From: Pegea sp. RAD2-039 | Taxonomy: Eukaryota; Chordata; Thaliacea; Salpida; Salpidae | Assembly (NCBI GenBank): GCA_034620365.1 | Contig: JAQGEQ010000048.1 | Location: 1,798,001 to 1,862,000, forward strand | DNA: 64,000 bases | Direction: 5' to 3' | Shown: positions 55,726 through 64,000 of the stretch, in pieces | Layout: each line of letters starts with the position of its first letter | Position numbering within the stretch: the stretch's first letter is position 1 | Program-made: the position numbers and the translations under genes | Notes under the pieces: generated by a model | Told to the model about the DNA's origin: nothing | Databases searched by the model: none | The model's input: only the letters and a program-made list of their open reading frames with translations

Positions 55726-58640
55726 CAATTAGTTTAAACACGTGCTAATTTCTGTAAACATATAAGAACATAAGAGTCACAAAGATAAAAAAGCAGATTA
55801 AATATTCAGATATACAATTATCTACCTTGAATGAATTTAAAAATAAGCAACAAATAAATAATACTTAAAACTAATTTTTTACTTTACAAAATATTACATA
55901 AATGTAGTGATAACATCTCATACAAAAATTGTAATATAAACCTAAAATTTTTACAAAAATAAAAGAGAACAATATATATAAATTTTACAATTAATCGAAG
56001 TACCAACCTAATACTTGCAGAGTTAAAAATAATTGTAGATGAAAGAACAGTATAACTATTAAAAGTTATGATTAAAAATGACCAATTTGGCTTTCATAAA
56101 TAAATGCAACGATACGGTTTGCTCTTATAAAACAGGTATGATATGTCATTTTAGGTATAACTTTATTCAATCATTTTTTAAGAAAAAGAAATAAATTCTT
56201 AAAAAGATTAAAATTAAAATAAGCTTTACAATTTATGTCAATAAGATAAGGAAATCGTTAAATCAAAGTTTGGATGTACACTGCTCGAAGGTTCTTAGAG
56301 TCTATTATGGAATAAACCATGACGGGTATAGTAGCGCTTTTACAGAAATATTAAAGAAAAAACTTTATTGAACTAGAGTTAGATAATTAGAGGAATATTG
56401 TGCTTATAAGGACCCCCAAATGACTTTCAACTTTTGTATTGTCATACCAGTTACATACGAAATCACTACACAGTTAGTAGTGGCTTTTAAAAAACTAGTG
56501 CTTTACAACAAATTTAGACCACAATCAGTGGAAAATTCATTTAATAAATAAAGCATTTTCTAGATTTGTTCTACAAGCAAATGATTAGCATATTAAAAGT
56601 ACAGATTGCTAGAAAATTAAATACCTAGTGTACTAATTTTTTCTACATTAGAATTTATTTTTTTACTTTTAATTTAGTTCAATTTGTTCCGAAAAAGCTG
56701 AACAGTTTTTTATAAGCTTTATTATAATCCTAGAGTTTTATTATTCGGTACGACTCTATTTATTTATTATACTCTTTCTGTATGGAACCTTTGCATTGTA
56801 CCTTTCTATATATTTTTTCATATCATTTACTTGCTATTTCATAGAACATATGTTAGATTTTGCTAACTTTTTATAGTTATAATTATTCTATAGTCACATG
56901 TCTGTCAATTGTTTTCACTATAAGAAACCTTATTTAATAGTTTCTACTATTGTTATTTAAAACTAGTTTTCTAACAATGTATTGTTGATATCGCCATTCA
57001 TATCTAAATAGAAGAAAATCAAAAACATAAAATTAATTTGTAAACACTTTCCTGCTATACCTAAGACTCAAAACTAGTTCGCTAGTTTTCTGATCAAAGT
57101 TTTTATCAAACTGTCGTAAGCTAACTTTGGTTTGAATATAGTAATAAATTTTACAACTAGGAACTAGATGAAATAGATCTGGAAGACAGTTTTGTATTCT
57201 TTATTATGTATGTGTGGTTTACTTGAGCTAAAAAAAGTTCCGACCATTCTCATCAATAGCTGTTTAAAAAAATAATTACCTTTTGAAGCTCTGATTTTTT
57301 TTTCTCATTTTAATCAAACAGTAATTCAAAATATAAACTAAATTATTCCATTATAAAACTTTTGTATTTAATACATAAGATAACCTGAATAGTTACAAAC
57401 TTGTATACGCCAAAAATATGAATCATGAGTATTTACAATATTGATTTACTTTTATGCCATGAAAGTTTCGTAATGACCCGCTAGTATGAGAGTATCACTA
57501 CTAATTATAAAATGTTTATTTTTTACTATGTCTAGTATGTTCTCTTTTTATAAACTAAAAAAATAATTACTCCATTTTCGGTCATATTTTGCTTGATTTT
57601 TCTAAAACGATGAATTTTGAAAACATGATGAGAACAGAATTTTGTGCAGCTTTTAAAAATCTCAGTTTTGTAGTTTTTTTTCATTTTGTATATTTGTATT
57701 TGTATTGTAATTTTTAAACAGTTTAATGTTAAAAAAGTTGATCTTGAAATATTTATTTTAATTTGCTATTATCACTAAATAAATAATGATTATTGTTATT
57801 CAAATATTTACATAAAAGACTTTCCATGTTTGATTAGTTTTTAATAAGTTCTTTAAGATTTTGATTTGTAATTATATATGAAAAGATTCTAATTTTTATA
57901 ATTTTTCTATCTAGTCTTATCATTCGATTTTTAATAAAATTCATTCATCTAAAATATTAAAAATTGAGTTCTGGTAAATTTCTGTCTAAAGAGTTTTTTA
58001 ATCTATATTTCTGAAAAAAATGTTTTAATTAATTAAGTTATATATAATTTGATCTCTAACTAAACTATAAATTCTTAAACTGTTTTTTATCACTTGATTT
58101 TTAGTAATCATATTTATAGTTTTTTTTTAAGTTGGTTAAATGATTTTCTATTAGTTTTATTGTTTATTAAAAATACTTTATAGATAGAAAAAGCAAAATT
58201 ATTTGTGATGATATTTTTTATAACTTTGATTATTTTATTCTTATATATAAGACATTTTTTAAAGATTTTTCTTTATAAAGTTTTATGAAGAAGAATTTTA
58301 GTTTGTGAACTTCAGTCCTTAATTAAAAACTTTTTATTTAACCTAAAAGTAAACTTACTCTTTATAGTAAACATTTGATAACTTTTTTATAGAAATAAAA
58401 TGGTAATCTAGAAGTTGTAAAATTTGGTTTAGTATTTAATTCTATATTCTTTTGATAATAGTCACTTTTTAAATAAGTTTGTTTATATTAGCTTAACAAC
58501 TACTGTTAGAGGTCATATTTTTATAAAAAAAAACTATTTATTAGATATTATTTCTATTTAATGTTTGTTGAATTTTTTATTTGATAGATAGAATTAAAAA
58601 GTATTTTAAGTTTCATGTGCAGTACTTAGAATGATTCAAA
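55726..58640. other. Intergenic region between LAGE3 and ninein-like gene
   Basis: 2.9 kb between divergent genes, extremely AT-rich from about 57,700 onward. A slightly less AT-rich patch at 56,260-56,470 may be an old repeat fragment, but I cannot identify it. The ninein leader probably starts near 58,600, where a GTGCAG acceptor-like site precedes the ATG by 20 bases. Confidence 0.45.
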
Positions 58641-61600
58641 ATGGAAAAAGATGATACAAGTTTAGATGAGATACGACAAACCTTTTTAAACTTTTCTTCT
58701 CCTTCTTCGCCTGGCTTAAATCATGAACAACTTTGTAATCTATGCAAGAGGTAGTAAACTCTTTTCATTCTAAAGATTCATTTTTAACTAGTGAAAACTT
58801 AATAAAATTGATTTTTATAAATAAAATTCTTAACCAAATAAATATCTTTATGTTAATCTATAAAGCTATAATTATTATAAAATATTTAACAAATTTGATT
58901 AAAATTTTTAGTTTAGAAAATTATAGAAAATAAACCAATTTGATTTGATACGAATTGAATACTTATAATAATTTTGAAATATGAATTCAGTTCTTATATG
59001 AGCTAAAGAATCTATTTATTAAATCTTTAGTTTTAAGTTTGATTATATTTTATGTAATCTTTAGAGTTTAAAATAGTTTTATGAATATTTTAAAGATTGT
59101 TTTATAACCTATACTATTATTATATCTATTTGATAAAATTGGAATAATTTTTTGTAATATCTATTGATACCTTTATTTGGCAATATTTCTGTTATTTAAA
59201 AAAAACTTTTTACAAAATAATGAATGGCTACAGATAACAAATCATAAGAACAAAAATCATATCTTAGTTCATCAGAAAAAATCACAGGGCAAAAGTAGAA
59301 TATTTAAGAATACAAAAGAATAAAATAAAGAAATCTGAAAATACTTTAATAACTAGTGATATTGCTAACATTAATATCATCCTTATTTGGGTTAATTTTG
59401 AATGAAGAGCCACTCAAGGTATATGACAAATTGTAATCTTAAAAGAAGTCATTGAAGTTAAAATGACAGAAACCATTAATGACTTTATATAAATTGATAT
59501 ATAAATTAATTAGAATTAATTATTTTATTTTTATTGAGGTCACTATTGACTTTTGTAGACAGTATTCAAACTTAAACTAGCATTTTATTGGTAAGAAATA
59601 CTCAATAATATTAGTTTAGAAATACTTGTAATTATATATTATTAATTATATTTGTTGCTATTATTTTCATAGTGAACTTTTTGACTAATTAATTTAAATT
59701 ATTAAATAATTGATGTTTTTAACATCTAAAAATTATTTTCATTCTTATTTTTTTCAGTTTTTCTATGAATGCAGTTGCAATCAATCGTATCATATCATTA
59801 GCTTTCCCAGAAAATGAGAAATGTGACGTCATTGACTTTGAGAGATTCTGTGAATGTTTTTTTAAGATTTTTCAAGAAGTGGGAACGGAGTTAGTTAACT
59901 CGAATGAAGATGTTGCTGATGAGGTGTTTGATATTAAAGATGGTGATGAAACAGGTAAATATTAAAGATGATGAGTTTTGCTGTAACTAGTGGATGAGGT
60001 CTTTGAATCAATTCTTAAATTAGAAAACAGTTTATTTAATATTGACTTGACAAAACCTTTTATGATTGGTTGTAACATGTTAGTAATAAGATAAATTTAT
60101 ATAAAAATAAAAAGAAAAATAATTGTTATCAAGAGATTGAGGTGTTAAAACAAATCATCTAATTTCTTCTTAAAAGATGCTGTTCAGCCCAAATACGTGA
60201 AAGATGGTCGAATATATGGAAGAAAATCTGTTCCACAAGCAAATTTTGATGAAAATATTGAATCTTTATATGATTTAGAGAATAGTATGAATTCTAATAT
60301 AAGTGAAGTGAAGTTAGTTGAACAAGTTTTCTTTTCAGCATATCTGATAACTAGTTCCTACTGTCTAGTAATTTCTCATAATATCAACATAGAACAAATG
60401 ATATTTTTCAGATATAATTGTTTATTTGAAGTTCTAGAAAAATAATAATTAAAGAAATTAATGAGAATCATGAAAATAATTTGCAGATTTATGATAATAC
60501 TCATTACAACTGAAAAAAATCTTTGTTAATATTTCAGAACTTCTCAATCTTCTGCTGATGGTAAAAGTTTTGTTCTAGAAACAGGAGGATCAGATGTAGC
60601 TAGTGTTGATCACGTGGCTAGCTCTGGAGAGTTTGATGATTCAAGTAACGTGACTGAAGCACAAGTAAGCAAAGATTTTCGCCTTAAAATTGATGATGCA
60701 AAGATGACTTTGATCTCAGGATGATTTATTACATGCTGTGAAACAAAACAACAAATTTCAAATTAATATTTTTAACGAATTTGATGAAGATAATGATGGA
60801 TTAGTTGATATCAACCGGATTTTTGAGTTCTGGCGTTCTATTGGCATTAGTGATCCAAGCATTATTATGCAGGTGATGGATGTGTTTAAAAAAACAAATC
60901 TTTCGTTAAAAGATCACATTTTTCACAAATAATTTTCTAGCAATCAAATTTGTTTCAATAAAATCTTCTGAAATTAGTTGAAAGTTCTGATCAATTTATC
61001 AAATTTACATATTTCATTTAGGTTCTAGAAGTAAAGGTTGACATCCGAGATCATGTCGATATCACAAAACTTTCAGACGCTTTCGAACGCTTTGTGTTAT
61101 CACCTAAATCTTATTCAAAATCAAACTTGCATTTTGAAACCATCATATGTGCGTTTGTTGCCAGCTTTAGGCGCCACTTGATTCACATTAAGTATGTCAT
61201 CATACTTATTGATTATTATTCTATTTTTTGTTCATTTGTCACCGACTTGTCAGAACATAGTTTAGTGATACATATAAGACCAACAAGTTACTGATCATGG
61301 TCTTAAGCCTACTGCAGTGTATTTTTTGAATACAATGCCTTGTAATAACAGATTGATTTTCAAGTGGTTAGCTTTTTTGTCAGTTTAAATTTGAAAATTA
61401 TTTATTGCCATGCGAAAATCAAAAAATAAAAGAAGGTATGTGTTACTCATGCTCAAGTTCACATGGGTATGTAATAATTGTGTATGAACAATTGTTATAT
61501 CCAAATAACTTGATTCACATTAGCTTATATAGAACCACTTTTCAAAAAATCATTTTTTCTTCTATTTCAAAACAAATATTTTATGTCGAATGCTTTTAGA

Positions 61601-64000
61601 AAACTATTGTGGTGTTTATGTAATAGCTCACTTGATATATCAGATAGGAAACTGAACTTTTTCAACCAATTTTAGCAAATGGTATTTATTTTAAGGTGTG
61701 AAGCTTCTGTAAATGTTTGAACACTTAAATTCTACTAGAGACTGATAAGATATCTCTTTTCACTTTATTCTTTAAAACCTAGTTTAATTGAAAAGTTTGA
61801 AAAACTTCTTTCATTTTTGTAGCTGCTTAACTGATGAATATCGGAGAGAAAACGAAGAGATGAGAGATAATCTTAACCAATCAGAGATTAGAAATTCGAA
61901 GTTAGCAGAGGAGGCTGATGATCATTATTTTACAATTGATGAACAAAACCATCTCCTAGTAAAAAAAATTGAATCTAAATGGCAAAAAAAATTAGACGTT
62001 TGTCAGTTGAAATTCCAAAAAGAACAAGAAGATTTTGCGAGACAAGCTGCTGAGGAGAATACTAATCTCCAAAATGAAATTGGTTTGTATTGTTAGCTTC
62101 ATACAAAAGCTTTTTGATAAAAGCTTTAAGAAAATATCAACAGAACGCAGAGACTTGTTATCTGATTGTGTTTGATTTATTAGATTAATTGAAGTTTTGT
62201 TTAAATACAAAAAGATTGTTTGTTGTACAATAAATGATCATTTTATTGTTTATTAAACTACTTTTGGAATGCACTTGTCGATCTTTCTACCTCACATCTA
62301 CACACATTTAATTTAATAATTCTTTGATATAATAAAGCCTTTGAAGTTTGATTAAATATATTCAAAGTGGAAATTTGTTAAAACTTCAATCTTCTAATCT
62401 ATTTAACTAAGAGTAATTTCTCAAAATCACTTCTGAATTGTAATTATTATCAGATGATCAACTTGTTGAAATCTTTGAATAAAATTCTTCATTATCTTCT
62501 TAGATTAATTTATCGGTTTTTTTTATCGGTGGTTTTTATGAAATTTCACTTTAGTAACTTATTAAGTTTTAGTTGAATTATTTATTCCATATTTTACTCG
62601 TTTTTTTTTGTAATACAAATAAAAGTAAATCTTTTAATTTGAAATAAATTTTTAACTTGATGAAATAAGATCGGATTTGAAGTTGACCACTTGTGTCAAG
62701 CTTTCTCAGCTATCAATTCATTTGTTGTTTTAGACTCAATAAAGGAAGATGTGGAAGTCTTTCGTCGCGAAAATGAGAGTCTGAAAGTTGAAAATGAGTC
62801 TCTTAATAGAGAATCTCACCAAATTTATGATAAATTACAAGAAACTCAAAAAGAAAATGACCGTTTGAAGAATGATTTAGAGTGTTTGCTATCAGTTCAA
62901 GTTTGTTTCGTTATTTCTTTCATAATTTTCAAAACTTCTATAATGAAATGTTATTCTCAAATATTTGCTTTTGATGCTACAAGAATTCGCTTCTGACGTT
63001 TGCTAATTTCTGATCTAAAATAGATGTTATTAATTGGTTTAAATATCAATTTTGATATATAGGTTTTAAACAATTGAAGTTTTTATCAGCAAGTCACTTC
63101 TTGTCTTGTTCAAGATTTCAATATTTTTTGGTGATTATTTTGAATCAGTTGTCAACATAACAACATAATTTAACATTTTTAGAAGTTAATCAATTAGATT
63201 TTTATCAAACTTATACGAGATAACATTTCCTTGTTGATGTAATCATAGTTTAGATAAATTTGTTAAAACAACTTGAAGTTATTGCGTTTGTAGAATAAAG
63301 CAATTGAAAACTAATCTCTTCAAATTAACGGCTTTATCAGTTTGTTTATTTTATAATTATCTTTTTTAGTGGTCAGCATTGAGAAAAAAATAGTCATTAA
63401 TAGCATCGCTTAAAGATTAAGAAATAACTCAAAACCACTAAGAGCAAGTTATCAAAAAAGTAATGTTTAGAAAGGAAATTTTCACGGCTATAATTAATCT
63501 ACAAAACTGCTGGAAGTTTTTTCAATATTCGTTTACTACTGATTACTAGCTGATGAAGCTTCAGACTCTCAGCAAAACAAGGTCCTTGCTGATCAAACAA
63601 CTTGTTTTGTGTTCATGTTAGCAATCTGAACACTTTGAAACTTTTCTGTCATTCATTTTGTGCAGTTTGTTTATTCTGAAGATTATTTGCAGATCAAAAA
63701 TGGAGGTGATTCGATGAATACTTCTCAAGAAGAAATCTTTGCCAAAATAATTAAAGATTACGAATCCCAATGTCGAGTAATTACTAACTGATATTTCTCA
63801 ACATTTTCTTCAATAATTTTTTGATGTTTTACTAAAATCATTTTGGTCATTGTAAAAGTTTTCTGAATTTACAAATTTTGGTTTGAAGGAACTAGCGGAT
63901 CGAAACGATGAACTTGTCATTGAAACCCAATCACTTCGAGCATTGCTAAAAAATCAGAATAAAACAGAAAGAGGAGAAAACATCGGATCAGTGGATGATG
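58641..64000 (+). CDS. NIN: Ninein/ninein-like centrosomal protein, 5' part, cut by window edge
   Basis: Ninein anchors microtubules at centriole subdistal appendages. Exons seen: 58641-58750, 59758-59954, 60177 to about 60330, 60538-60664, 60720-60872, 61022-61191, 61823-62082, 62734-62900, 63693-63776, 63889 to beyond the window. Markers: an N-terminal EF-hand-like helix pair; the ninein-specific VQPKYVKDGRIYGRKSVP; a second EF-hand with a full loop, DEDNDGLVDINRIFE, followed by FWRSIGI; then long coiled coil (EYRRENEEMRDNL, FRRENESLKVENESL, KDYESQCRELADRNDEL), all matching NIN/NINL order. The junction between the third and fourth exons is unresolved: the frame after 60538 needs a phase-2 donor, while obvious donors are phase 0 or 1, so a different acceptor (for example near 60581) or a missed small exon is likely. 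NIN and NINL cannot be separated. Intron 1 is about 1 kb; the intron at 60665-60719 is 55 nt. Confidence 0.85.

Noticed and set aside
56260-56470. Slightly less AT-rich patch, possible transposon relic
   Set aside because: No terminal repeats, transposase motif or target duplication could be seen.
58641-60445. First impression of a Rab11-FIP3/4 (EF-hand plus coiled coil) gene
   Set aside because: The QPKYVKDGRIYGRKSVP element and the following second EF-hand and coiled-coil order are specific to ninein/ninein-like proteins.

Overview
This 64 kb window is nuclear DNA from an animal. It is strongly AT-rich, its genes are split by GT-AG introns, and the gene set is metazoan: NCK adaptor, NRF1, CFIm25, NOX4-type oxidase, MEGF8, FKBP8, RRP36, ABTB1, PCMTD, Pcc1/LAGE3, MALSU1 and ninein. 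NOX4 and MEGF8 orthologues together argue for an invertebrate outside the main ecdysozoan models, but the sequence alone does not fix the phylum. I see no prokaryotic operon, CRISPR array, rRNA, tRNA or intact transposon.

Layout: 0.6-3.1 kb NCK (+), convergent with NRF1 (3.6-6.3 kb, -); 9.6-10.3 kb intronless CFIm25/NUDT21 (+); 11.8-17.5 kb NOX4-like oxidase (-, 14 exons); 20.4-34.6 kb MEGF8 (-, 41 exons, about 2,545 residues); 36.9-40.4 kb FKBP8-like chaperone (-) with a huge repeat-built N-terminus; 41.0-42.5 kb RRP36 (-); 45.3-46.7 kb intronless ABTB1 (+); 47.8-51.0 kb PCMTD (+, 12 exons); 52.05-52.46 kb two exons of an unrecognised candidate gene (-); 53.4-54.9 kb MALSU1/RsfS (-) directly downstream of Pcc1/LAGE3 (55.0-55.7 kb, -); 58.6 kb to the right edge, the 5' part of a ninein-like gene (+), cut by the window. 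Exon boundaries were placed by hand, requiring GT-AG borders, a continuous reading frame and recognisable family sequence; each full model except ninein sums to a whole number of codons.

The genes are ordinary housekeeping or signalling genes with no shared pathway. The most unusual local structures are: (i) a 600-bp, 20-copy, 30-bp coding minisatellite in the FKBP8-like gene, flanked by two nearly identical direct repeats of about 225 bp exactly 1,008 bp apart; (ii) many tiny 42-58 nt introns beside kb-scale ones; (iii) splice-acceptor-like sequences just upstream of many start codons, compatible with 5'UTR introns or spliced-leader trans-splicing; (iv) a tight Pcc1-MALSU1 tandem pair; (v) lineage-specific changes in conserved proteins, namely an enlarged NOX4 linker and a degraded juxtamembrane motif in MEGF8. 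I found no convincing novel molecular system; these are offered as specific, checkable leads.
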